From Anthracocystis setariae (taxonomy: Eukaryota; Basidiomycota; Ustilaginomycetes; Ustilaginales; Ustilaginaceae): DNA of 64,000 bases. The stretch is from NCBI GenBank assembly GCA_928724745.1, contig CAKMXJ010000032.1, positions 806,001 to 870,000 of the forward strand, read 5' to 3'. A model generated the notes under the pieces. It was not told the origin of the DNA. It made no database searches and was given only the letters and a program-made list of their open reading frames with translations. A program made the position numbers and the translations under genes. This document shows, one piece after another, positions 30,859-40,900 of the stretch; the first letter of the stretch is position 1; each line of letters begins with the position of its first letter.

Positions 30859-32907
30859 CTATTGTGGGGGTTGGGGTTGGAGATGAGAGGTTGAACCATC
30901 GAGTAACGCAGTGAGGTCGTTGATGATGTGGGAGATTCGAGCTTGGATGTTTGTGAGTTGACTTATTTGGGATTGGATATCTTGGTGTTGGGGTTGGAGG
31001 GGATTTAGTAGCGGATGCGGGAGGGTTGGAAGGTGTGTTGACGAAAAGTTTGAGATTTGGGATGGGTCGAAGAGGGGGATTAGGCCTAGGGTTGGCGAAG
31101 GGAGTGGGGCGGGGGCGGTGGGGAAGCGTTTCAGGGTTGCTTGACGGATCGCCTCGCGCGGGTCGATTGGGTCCGAACCTCGTTCCTCCCTCTCCTCGTC
31201 CGCATCATTGACAGCTTTGCGTTTGCCTTTTGCATTCTCCTGTGGAGCTCTCCTTTGCACGGTAGGTCGTTTCCCATCCGGATACAGCGTCGAGGGTGGC
31301 GGTGGCATCCACAACCCCGCACCGTCAACTTCGTTTCGGAGAAAATCACCCTGCGAAGAGTACACCCCTCCCAAATGCGTCTGACTCCTTGAAAACTTGG
31401 ATTGCCTGGAGAATCCATTGCTGATACCAGGACTCCTGGAGCGGAACAAATTGCCCCCATGCACTCCGCCCAGATGCGGTGTCGATTGTCCACTACGACT
31501 TGCCGTCCTCCGTCTCGAAGCAGAAGCATTGCGGGCGGACAGGTTCCCTTCCTCCCTCACTTTGCGCAGATCCGATCGCAGCCGCGTCAGGAATCCTTGC
31601 AGCCTTGCATCGTACTGCTGCTCTGCCGCGGTAGGTGCAGTCGAGGTCGAAGCGCCCGCGTTGGTACTCGAAGTCGAAGCTTGAGCTGCCGAGGACGGCC
31701 CAGCCTGTTGAGCGGCAATCGGTGCAGCAGCTGGTTCCTGCGGTTGCTGTTCCTGCTGATGGAGCTGAACACCTGCAGCTTGTGTAGTTGCTTCCGGCTC
31801 ATCCTGGAGAATCATTCTCCTGCAGGTAGGGCAGCTCTGCTGTCTCTCCAACCACGAGCAAAGGCAACGGAAATGGAAGATGTGCCCACACGGCAGCTTT
31901 TTGGGCGTAACGTTGGTCACTACCGGCATGGTCGCTGCAGCTGCACGATCGCGTCGTTCTGGATCCAAGGCGACCATATCCTCGCGACAGATGATACAAG
32001 TGCCGTCTGTCGATTGCAGATCCGCCACGCTCGCATTCGGGTATTTGGTTTGGATCTTCTTGACTGCCTGCTTATACCTGATCAACGCCTGGACTTTTGT
32101 CGTGCAAGCTCTGCCTGCGCTGTAGAGTTCGTGAATGAGAGACAGTGGAATGCCGTACATCCTGGTGAGCAGAACGAAGAAGTACCCGTGTGTGCAGAGT
32201 CGAACGACGTCGTGGGCGAGATCGACGTAGATGACGTAGAGCGACTTTGCTTCCCAAGGTTCTTCGCGCCCCATATCGATGCAGTTGAGAATGTACTGGG
32301 CGATGGTGTTGAAGAGCAAAGCGGTCAAAATGATGAATTCGGAGGTGAAGAGCACCATCATTCCCACCTTGATCTTTTTCACGATGAGCATCTGGACGCT
32401 GAACCCAACCAGCACCGAGTCGGCCAGAAACAGGGTGAACAGGATCGAGATCATTCGCGCATGGAAGATCCTTGGCACGGACGGGCTCTGCATGATGCTC
32501 GCCACTCTTTCGGCACTTAGCCAGTGGAAGATTTTGAGGAAGAGCAAGACACCGAAGAGGATGACAAAGGATACGCTAAAGTCATCTCGGAAGATGGAGA
32601 CAGCCAGGAGTGTGCCGACAAGGCTGTACCAAGAACGTTCGCATACAAGCTCGACTTCGGAGCGTCGAAGTTGTCCGAAGTAGAGAAGTTGCAGGCACCG
32701 GCCTACGACGAGAGCGATGACGAGGAGAAAGTTGAGAAGCACCAGAAGGCAGCCGTTGGAGCGACCGAGAAAGACTACGGCGGCGTAAAAGTTGGAGCGC
32801 TCCTGAAACGCTACTGCAACGGTGGAGCAGGCGACGAGGGTGGAGATGACGCCGTAGGCATAGAGCCGTGGCCGAGTGAGCCAGGAGACTGAAGGATGCG
32901 GCGGCAT
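30859..32907 (-). CDS. HRD1: ERAD RING-H2 ubiquitin ligase HRD1 (synoviolin)
   Basis: 682 residues from ATG at 32907. The first 300 residues form a multi-spanning membrane domain (about six hydrophobic segments), followed by a RING-H2 finger near residues 306-364: CIICREDM, a loop lengthened by Ala/Arg residues, then CGHIFHFRCLCSWLERQQSCPTCRR. This order is that of Hrd1/SYVN1, the ER ligase that forms the retrotranslocation channel and ubiquitinates misfolded proteins for proteasomal degradation. The tail is Gln/Ala/Ser/Pro rich and ends in a helical segment (DIQSQISQLTNIQARISHIIN) that may be the binding site for ERAD partners. It is divergent from the Rpp21-like gene across 485 bp. Confidence 0.93.
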   Translation of the reverse strand: MPPHPSVSWLTRPRLYAYGVISTLVACSTVAVAFQERSNFYAAVVFLGRSNGCLLVLLNFLLVIALVVGRCLQLLYFGQLRRSEVELVCERSWYSLVGTLLAVSIFRDDFSVSFVILFGVLLFLKIFHWLSAERVASIMQSPSVPRIFHARMISILFTLFLADSVLVGFSVQMLIVKKIKVGMMVLFTSEFIILTALLFNTIAQYILNCIDMGREEPWEAKSLYVIYVDLAHDVVRLCTHGYFFVLLTRMYGIPLSLIHELYSAGRACTTKVQALIRYKQAVKKIQTKYPNASVADLQSTDGTCIICREDMVALDPERRDRAAAATMPVVTNVTPKKLPCGHIFHFRCLCSWLERQQSCPTCRRMILQDEPEATTQAAGVQLHQQEQQPQEPAAAPIAAQQAGPSSAAQASTSSTNAGASTSTAPTAAEQQYDARLQGFLTRLRSDLRKVREEGNLSARNASASRRRTASRSGQSTPHLGGVHGGNLFRSRSPGISNGFSRQSKFSRSQTHLGGVYSSQGDFLRNEVDGAGLWMPPPPSTLYPDGKRPTVQRRAPQENAKGKRKAVNDADEEREERGSDPIDPREAIRQATLKRFPTAPAPLPSPTLGLIPLFDPSQISNFSSTHLPTLPHPLLNPLQPQHQDIQSQISQLTNIQARISHIINDLTALLDGSTSHLQPQPPQ

Positions 32908-33392
32908 GTTGAGAGAAGTAGGAATGCAACAAAGCTACTGGTTGGGTTGTTGACAGTGGTGCGTTTCTCAGCTGGAAGCAGTGCCTAAAAGATCGGCACG
33001 ACGGCTAAAGCGAGCCATGCACGCCGAGGAGAAAGTCGTGTTGAGAGCTCCTACAAGTTTTGAGCGGCTTGACTCATGAGAAGAGATGCGAAATCGAACG
33101 CTCGATTGTGATAAAGGTTTTTGATCGACAATAGAGATGATATGAGATGTCGCAAGAGTAGTCAAGAGTGTTGGTCTGGACGGAGTAGGCTCCACCTACA
33201 AGCCGTGCAGAGGCAGACGCTGTGCAGCAGCCTCCAGCTCACCGGCCCAGAGCGCTCTCGTGCGGCTTTACACGTGGAGCGCACAAATCCTTCTCAAAAT
33301 GTGGAGCAGCACAACACCCGATTTCCGAAACTCCACCCGAAAAGAACCTCACTTTTCTATCCTATCACCTTCCTCTTCACCTTTGCGCTGCA
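32908..33392. other. Divergent promoter HRD1 / Rpp21-like
   Basis: 485 bp shared upstream region of two divergently transcribed genes. Nothing beyond short frames seen. Confidence 0.45.
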
Positions 33393-34298
33393 ATGACTGC
33401 CGAGCTCAAGATGTCGAGCAAGAACAAACTCCACAAGGTATGTCTGGTGATGTCAACTAGACCATAGTGCTGCTGTACGAGGCCGTGACGGACTGACCTC
33501 TCTTCTGCCCATGTAATTCCATATCTAACAGTTCAACAAAGCCGTGGCGGCCGAACGCTCCTCCTCCCCGTCGTCGTCCTCGTCTTCTACCTCGTTCTCC
33601 CAAACGATCGCTCAACAAAATACGCTTCATGCCTTGCATCAAGAACAGCTCGCTCGTCTCTCCTCCTTCCTCCTCCCGAGACTTGCTGCACAACACTCGC
33701 AGCGCTTCCTCCACCTCGCTCGAGCGCAAGTAGCTGCCAACGATGCCATGTGGGCTACCCCCAATCTCAACCCCCTGCAGTACAGAAGAGCGCTTTGGGG
33801 TGACAGCATCGAGCCTATCTCAGCAGAGGAGAAGAATGAAAAGGGAAAGAAACCGGTCAAAGCGGGAGAAGCAAAGATCGTGCCTGATTTCTATCACAAA
33901 CACAACCCAAGGTGCAGAAGATGCGCACTACCACTTATACCCGGTTTGAACCAGCTCTCAACAAAAGAAAAGCAGCGACTGCCAAAAGGAAGCAAGAAAC
34001 AAGGTGCTCGTTCGAGTAGGCGCACAGTAGAATGTACATTATGTCTTCACAAGGTACGGACAGCTTGATACCCAGCAATCAATACCCTCGACCCCTGCAA
34101 TTTGGTGAAAACCACACCCATCAGATCCAAGTCTCATCGAACAACCGCCAGAACATACCAAGCCAGACACCCTCATCCCACAGTTCCGCATCGAAGTCGG
34201 ATATAAAGCCTCGATTAGATTACATCAACCGTGAGATAGAGCTCGATCGAACAAAAGAGTGTGTAGATAGGTTACAAAACAAAGTGATTGGCAAGTGA
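33393..34298 (+). CDS. RNase P/MRP protein subunit, Rpr2/Rpp21/Snm1-like (three exons)
   Basis: Exons 33393-33437, 33532-34053 and 34125-34298 give 246 residues. Intron 1 is 94 nt (GTATGT...CTAACAG), intron 2 is 71 nt (GTACGG...CATCAG); both fall between codons and restore one continuous frame. The reading frame otherwise stops six codons after exon 2. Visible motifs: a basic start, helical stretch with LARLSSFLLPRLAAQHSQRF, then YHKHNPRCRRCALPLIPGLN and, about 35 residues on, VECTLC. The two Cys pairs (C-x2-C ... C-x2-C) with the PLIPG turn match the zinc-binding core of the Rpr2/Rpp21/Snm1 family, which takes part in tRNA 5' processing (RNase P) or rRNA processing (RNase MRP). Which of the two it serves cannot be decided here. 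Confidence 0.72.
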
Positions 34299-34548
34299 GA
34301 GCGACACGAGTTGAATCAGTAAGTTGGATCGCAGAGACGTCCATCGTGACATCGTGCTCGAAACAAGTTGTTGAATCCCGTGCAGTCATGGCAATGACTC
34401 GAGCTTGTCGAAGCTGCGTGGTATATGCGCTCTACTTGAGCGTGCGGTGTAAGAAACGGTACGAGTGATACAGTGTGTTGAAACGAAGGTCGAGCTTCAT
34501 CGGTTAGGTTGGCGAATTACAGAAGCAAGAGTCGCTGAGGATGGGACT

Positions 34549-36657
34549 TCAGTAGACGACGCCACCAGGCACCGATCTCGATGGGTTGCCAAAGCCGAAA
34601 AGCGAAAGAACCGCGTCAAAGATGGGCCCGATATAGTCATCAACCAAGTTGCCCCCGACGACAGCATTTGGGTACCGACCGTCGTAGTAGAACGTTTGGA
34701 CGGCAGCAGGAAGGTGATTCAGCTTTCGGAATTCGTCAGCGTCCAGAGATTGGTGATTGATGTGGTAAATGTCGCGCGAGGTGTTGAGCAGAAGTCCCAG
34801 CGAGAGCCCTATAGCGAAGAGAGCAGCGACAAGAGATGCTGTTCGCGCTGAAAGAGCTGTCGAGAGAATCTGTAAAGGTGTTGAGCCGATCTTGGTCTGG
34901 ATGACGGGCTCGGATGGGGTCTTTATGGACGATTGTGCAACGCCATGTTCGGCAGCATCCGTCTGTATGGACTGTGTCACCATTTCAACCGACTTGCGAG
35001 CCTTGCCGACTCTTCTCCTTCGTCTCTGAATGACAGTTTCAATGTAGTCATCCACGTTGCTGCTGTCAGCATCCTTGTCCTCTACCTGAGTGTCATCTCC
35101 GGAACTATCGCCGTCAAACTTCATGCTGCGTGCGAGCTCGTTGCCCAAGGGCCTTGAGACGGTACCGTGCTCGCTGTGCTGCTGTGCGGACGACTCCTTG
35201 GTGTGCATGCTGGTGAGACGGCGCATCTCGTCTGCATCCATCTCGAGCTTGTCCACCGTCTCACGAAGCTCGACTACCTCTTCCTTGTAGCCCTGCAACT
35301 TGGCCGCCTCGACCTGAAGTTTTTCGAGCTCCTGACGCAAGCGTTGCTGGGCTTGCTCGGCGGCGTACTTGGCCTGCTCGCATTCCATCAGATACTCTGA
35401 CAGCTCTTTCGATTCCTTTGTCTTTCTGTCAAGATCCTCCTTGACCTTGATAAGCTGGCTTGTCTCTTCCTCCAGATCTCTGCGAAGTCGTACTTGCGAC
35501 TTTTCGGAAGCTTCGATCTGCGTGTTGAGCGCAGTAAGTTGGAACTCGTAGGCATTGCTCTGCTCTTCCAGTTCGTGTAGCTTGATGCGGAGCTCCTTAT
35601 CTTCGCGTCGCAGCGTTTGAATTTGGTTGTTGAGCTCTTCGAGTTTGGCTTGCTCTTCGAGCATCATGTCTTCATACTGCTCTTGAGCTGTGGTAAGCTT
35701 GTGCTCCAACGTGTTGACGCGCCTCTCCTTGTCTGACAATGTCTGCTGCAGGGCGTCGTTCTTGTCTCGCTCCATGCGCAGATCTTCTTTGAGATTGAGG
35801 ATGATGGTCGCTTCGGCGCTCAGCTCCCTCGATGAGTCGCGGCTGGCGTCGACGTCTCGAACTAGGTGCTCATCGTTACTCAAGTCGGCGAGGTCATCGG
35901 AGGCAGCGAGGGGTGTGGAGTCGTTGCCTGTGCTGTGGGATATCTCCCGGTCCGTCAGCGGCGGCGTCTTTGGGTCGAGATCTTCGGAGGCGACCGACCG
36001 CGCACTCGACTCTAGAGCATGGATGAGATTGACTAGCATATTGGATGAGATTGGCACCTCCGGGTTCTCGTCGGCGAAAACTTCGAGCTGGCTGAAGACT
36101 TTGGGGTCGATGAGAGGACGCTCCCTCTGCCGTTCAAATTCGGACAAGATGGCGGGGAGGTTTCGACTGCGTAGAGTGGGTTGGGTACCATGCTGTGCCT
36201 TGTCGACCTCATCTTGTTGTGCTTGAAATTCGGGGAGGAACTTGTCGAAGAGTGCTTCCACCTCATGGGTAAGTTCGTCCATCCTGTGCGGATCGTCGGA
36301 TGCGACGGAAGGTGCGCTGTTGAGCAGGACAGCGGTGGAGAGATGACTGGAGTCGGACTTGGGCCCGTTGAAGAGTTCACTGCGGGTGGAGAGGAAACCA
36401 CCATAAGAGGTGGCAGGGGTATTGTCGATATCGTCTTCATCCTGAGACGGTCCTTCGTCCTCAAAGGTTGAGGATAGGTCGCTTGTACTGGAACTAGAAC
36501 GACTGTGCGCGTTGCGAGGTTTGAGCTTGACTGGCGCCATGAGTTGAGTCTGCGGTAATTTTGAGGGTTGCTCTAGTGTGGAGGCTATCGAGGAGCTTGT
36601 GCCAAGAAGCTCCGAGGGTGATGGTGTGTCGGCGACGACGCTGTCTTTGATCGCCAT
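34549..36657 (-). CDS. Long coiled-coil protein with C-terminal membrane anchor
   Basis: 702 residues from ATG at 36657. The N-terminal 280 residues are mostly disordered with acidic/Ser patches. A continuous heptad-rich coiled coil covers about residues 285-495 (many Glu/Leu/Lys, e.g. LEELNNQIQTLRREDKELR). After a basic patch (QRRRRRVGKARK) there is one membrane segment near 604-624 (TASLVAALFAIGLSLGLLL) and a C-terminal domain of about 78 residues rich in aromatic and Gly residues, ending GGVVY. The layout resembles golgins, nuclear-envelope or spindle-pole tethers, but the C-terminal domain is unfamiliar to me and I assign no name. It is convergent with the Rpp21-like gene and divergent from MON2 across 1.3 kb. 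Confidence 0.8.
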   Translation of the reverse strand: MAIKDSVVADTPSPSELLGTSSSIASTLEQPSKLPQTQLMAPVKLKPRNAHSRSSSSTSDLSSTFEDEGPSQDEDDIDNTPATSYGGFLSTRSELFNGPKSDSSHLSTAVLLNSAPSVASDDPHRMDELTHEVEALFDKFLPEFQAQQDEVDKAQHGTQPTLRSRNLPAILSEFERQRERPLIDPKVFSQLEVFADENPEVPISSNMLVNLIHALESSARSVASEDLDPKTPPLTDREISHSTGNDSTPLAASDDLADLSNDEHLVRDVDASRDSSRELSAEATIILNLKEDLRMERDKNDALQQTLSDKERRVNTLEHKLTTAQEQYEDMMLEEQAKLEELNNQIQTLRREDKELRIKLHELEEQSNAYEFQLTALNTQIEASEKSQVRLRRDLEEETSQLIKVKEDLDRKTKESKELSEYLMECEQAKYAAEQAQQRLRQELEKLQVEAAKLQGYKEEVVELRETVDKLEMDADEMRRLTSMHTKESSAQQHSEHGTVSRPLGNELARSMKFDGDSSGDDTQVEDKDADSSNVDDYIETVIQRRRRRVGKARKSVEMVTQSIQTDAAEHGVAQSSIKTPSEPVIQTKIGSTPLQILSTALSARTASLVAALFAIGLSLGLLLNTSRDIYHINHQSLDADEFRKLNHLPAAVQTFYYDGRYPNAVVGGNLVDDYIGPIFDAVLSLFGFGNPSRSVPGGVVY

Positions 36658-37998
36658 CTCGTCTGTGGGCGCGCGTTCGGAACGTTGCGGAAAGCTAGGA
36701 GCAATGCAGAGGAATCAAGCGTCGAAACAGCTTGAGCATCCTACCACCGTGCCAGCATGCAGAGTCGAGGTCGCAAAGGCAAAAGGCACACGTGTGACTA
36801 CAGTTGGCGCCGGAAGGTCGATTGCGGGTGCCTTTATGAAGTGAAGCGGCGTGACAACGACTTTGGTGGGTGGGTGAAAGCTACGAAAAGCTCAATCGCG
36901 CAGCAAGCGCAGGAGAGATGCAGCAACTATGGACGGAATTCGACGCTTGAGGTGGTGCTGAGGAGAAGATGATGATCGAGAGGGCGAGAAAGAGCAGGTA
37001 GACGAGACCGATGAATAGAGTAGGGAATGAGGTTGGGTGAGACGATGCATCCGCGGTTGTCAGGAAGCTCGAACCAAATTGCGGCTTCCCCGACAGAGCG
37101 GAGTGGAGTCGAAGGGGCGAAAGGAGTCCATCAGAACGTGGATTTTGAATCTGTTTCGCTTCATTTTGCTTTGGCTGAACCCTGTGACCCTTTTTTTTCT
37201 GCCTTGCATGCGTCATGTTCATGGAGGCCTTTCCCTTTCTCCAGCATTCCGCTCAGACGCACCACAGCGCAACGTTGCAACCCTATACTGTCTTGTATTG
37301 TATTGTAGCGTACCGTACGCCAAAGTTGTTCAGATGCAGCTGCTCTCCTGGACTTTGCTGCGTACCTCCCTGGCCATGTAGCCAAAACCACATGCTATGT
37401 CGAGCCGAGCTTGAACCCTCTACGCCGCTATGCCGCCACACCGCGTAGGATGCATTCGGCTAGGCTTGAGGGCGTGCATTCGACACACCGACACACACTT
37501 GTCGCCTTTTGCTGGTGCCGTCGCATCTTGTCGGTCAACTTCTTGACAAACTGGATAGAGAAGGAAATGTTGACAAACGAGATAGAGTCGGAGCGGAATG
37601 CAGGATTCTGGCGAGCTCTAACATTCTTACTTTATTTTTCTCCACGGGCCGCGAGACGTGTTCCGAAAGCGGACCAGCCTCGAAGCCGAAACTGGCGAGG
37701 GTGAGGTGGAGTCCAACACCAAAAGAAACGTGAGGCACCAACACAGATGCACGGATCGCTTGCATTTTCAAGCAGTTCACAGGCTTATCCTTCACACTAT
37801 CATCACGCTTTGCAACTGTCGCATAACCAAAGATTGGGTCGGGTGCGGACGACTTTGGAACGAGCTCACGGTCAAGGGGCTCAACACAGACAGGGGGACC
37901 GTGGAAAGTGGACTCTCAGCGAGCCTAGCACGTCGACATAACCTCTCGGTTGGAACGACTGTCTCCTTTGCCAGAGCGGCAAGAGAAGCTGTGCCAGG
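36658..37998. other. Divergent intergenic region upstream of MON2
   Basis: 1.3 kb between the coiled-coil gene and MON2. Frames here are short and of poor composition. A stretch of T near 37189-37198 and several repeats of the words GTATTGTA/GTACCGTAC near 37290-37320 are present, but no gene. Confidence 0.45.
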
Positions 37999-40900
37999 AT
38001 GGCCCAGCTCATCACATCCGAGCTCACCTCGTTGGGTGCCGAGGCGAGACGCAAGCATCCCGAAATCAAACAGGCAACCGATGCCGTTCTCGCTCGGCTC
38101 AAATCCGAGCCAGATGCGTTTCTCGCCTCCTCTCGATTTGATCGCAGCCCTGCTTCGGATCATCCGTTGCTCAGGCCTGTGCTGCTCAGCTGCGACACAA
38201 AGCTGCCAAAGGTGATATCGCTGGCAATGGCGCTCCTTCAACGCATCCTCCTCCAAAAGCTTGTTCCGGATGATGCTATCCCCATCATCGTTTCAACCCT
38301 CAACAAGCTCCTCACACCACCCACCAGAAGCGACGTAGATGTACAGCTCAAGATCCTACAGATTGCATCGGCACTGCTGTCCTCCTACTCGAGCTTGCAC
38401 AATGCAGATCTGGCAAACACGCTCATGCTTGGCTTCAAGCTTCACGAAGGCAGCAAAGTTGCTGTGGTCAGCTCTACTGCCGCTGCTACCTTGCGTCAAA
38501 GTGTCATGGCTGTCTTTGACAAGGTCAAGGAGGAGGATGCCGTGCTAGATGGGCTCAAGGCGGGCGGTGAGGAAGCCGCAGCCAAAGCGCCGCTCGCTGC
38601 AATGTCGGTCGATCTTCCACAAGGGCCTGTAACTCTTTTTCCCTCATCCCGAGATGCATACCTCGTCTTCTCGGACCTCTGCTCTCTTGCCAACAGTGAG
38701 CCCGCCACCTTTCTGTCGCTTGGCTCGCTCTCCAAGACCTTTTCTCTCGAGCTCATCGAGAGCGTTCTCTCCAACCACCAACGCCTCTTCTCCTCTACTG
38801 CCAACATCGTCACCCAATCTCATCCAGAGCTTCTCTTCCTTCTGAGAGCAAAGGTGTGCCCGCTGCTTATCAAGAGCCTCAGCGAGCCGCCTGCTTTTCC
38901 TGTCCATCTTCGACTCATGCGCCTCCTCTTCCTCCTCCTGCGTCAGTTCAGCTCCGACCTAGTCCTTGAGGTCGAGATTCTGCTGTCCATCCTCCTCCGA
39001 ACCGTGAATCCCTCTGCGCAAGAACTTGCCGCACGCGACGGCTCACCACCTCCCCTTTGGCAGCAAGTCCTCGCCTTGGAGGTTCTGCGTAGTCTCTGTT
39101 CTGACGATGTCTTCCTGCGCAACTTGTGGCTTTGGTACGATTCCGGTAGTGCTACGGAAGAAGGAAAAGACGGCTCACGAGGCTCGATCCCTGTCTTCTC
39201 AAAGCTCGTTGAGACCCTGGAAACCGTGCTCTCCCAAGGCGAAACCATGTTTGCCGTCGAAGTCGCCATGCAGAGCGAGGCTCGCAACAGTCCAGATAGT
39301 CCGCGTAGAAGTCGCGCTCGTCCAAGTTCTGATCGCAAGTTCAGCGGACTCTACGAAGCTGCCGCCGGCGTCGCCAATGCCGCCATGTCTAGCGTGGGCA
39401 TTTCAGCAGAACCCCGGGGGACAGAATCGCTTTCGTCTGCAAGCTCACCATCGGTTCAGATCATCGATCAGCTCGACAAAGTCGAGGCTCCCAGTGTCTC
39501 TTCTGCAGCCTTGCCCAAAACCTATCCCCAGCTGTTAGCACTGCAATCGTGCCACTTTCTCACGCAGTCGATGGCCTTATATGCGCTTCCTCTCTATTCC
39601 AAATTCGTCAATGCGCGTCCCAAGCATGCTGCTCGAGCGCCTCCAGCCATGCAAGACGACGACATTGACGGCCTCGCTATCTCGTCCGAGCGCGATGGTC
39701 TGCGCCTGATCAAAGCCATGTTGCAAAACTCGGCACTTCCGATCAGCGGCATCCTCACGCGATACTTGCGCATCAAGTGCACCGATCCCATCTTTGAAGA
39801 AACCCTGCTGGCGCTTCGGAATCTGACCAATGTCACTGGTGCACTCGACCTGGTACAAGTGCGCGACGTGCTCCTGACAAGGTTCATCACCTTTGCCGTA
39901 CCAGGTTGGGATCCCGCTGCCCAGTATGCTGTACGTGCTGATGGCGGTGATCCGTCCGCTCCCCGCAGGATGTCAACTCGCAACCTGGCTTGCCTCCGAG
40001 CCTTCGTCCAAGTGGCTTACTACCTCTCGGGAGCACTTGGACCTTTCTGGTACCCTGTCCTCAGCGGTCTCTGCAGTGCACAAGCTCTGCTCGCTTCGCT
40101 CAAATCAGCGTCGCAAGCGAAACAAGGAACCGAAGAGATGGATGAAGAGGCAGCAGACAGGAGCGGCGGCATCACCCTCGCGACACTCACGCATAGCTCC
40201 ATGATGTCGCTCGACACGCGATCGGGACGCAGCCAATTGCAGCTCCTCAATCCAGCCGACCTGCAACCTTGGCGGCTGCAATCGCAAATCCAGAGCGTCT
40301 TTGATAATAGCTCGTCGCTCGAAAATCAGGCTTTCCTTCACTTCATATCTTCCCTCTGTCGTCTCAGCAACGACATAATGCACGCGTCGACCGGAACCGC
40401 TAGCTCAGCGGTCGCAGAAAGCAAAGTCGCGTCGCCACGATCATCAGAGCTTAAAGGGAGGCCTTCTGCAGGCAAAGTCGAGACTACAAATGCTTTCTAT
40501 CCGATTGTCTGCCTGGAGTCGGTGCTTTGGCTCAATACAAAGCGGCTATGCTCGCTGCCCGCCTCTGAGGGATGGGTGGTTGTCACCCGCCATCTGATCA
40601 ACACCCTCTCCAACGCTAGGATGCCCCCTAATTGGCGTTTGCAAGCCTCACAAGTCGCCAACAATTTGGCGTACGGAGCGATGTCAGAAGCTGCAGAGCT
40701 CCCTGATGAGGAAAAAAAGCTGAGTCTACAGAAGCAAGCCCTGGACATTCTCTCTAGAGCAGGCGTTCTCGACGGCCGACGCGGGCTCTCCATCGATATG
40801 GAAATCAGAACTAGCACAGTCGAGAATCTCTACAAGGTCTTGGAAGCCTTTGGTCATCTGCTAATGTGCGGATGGGAGACGATCTTTGACATCTGCAGTG

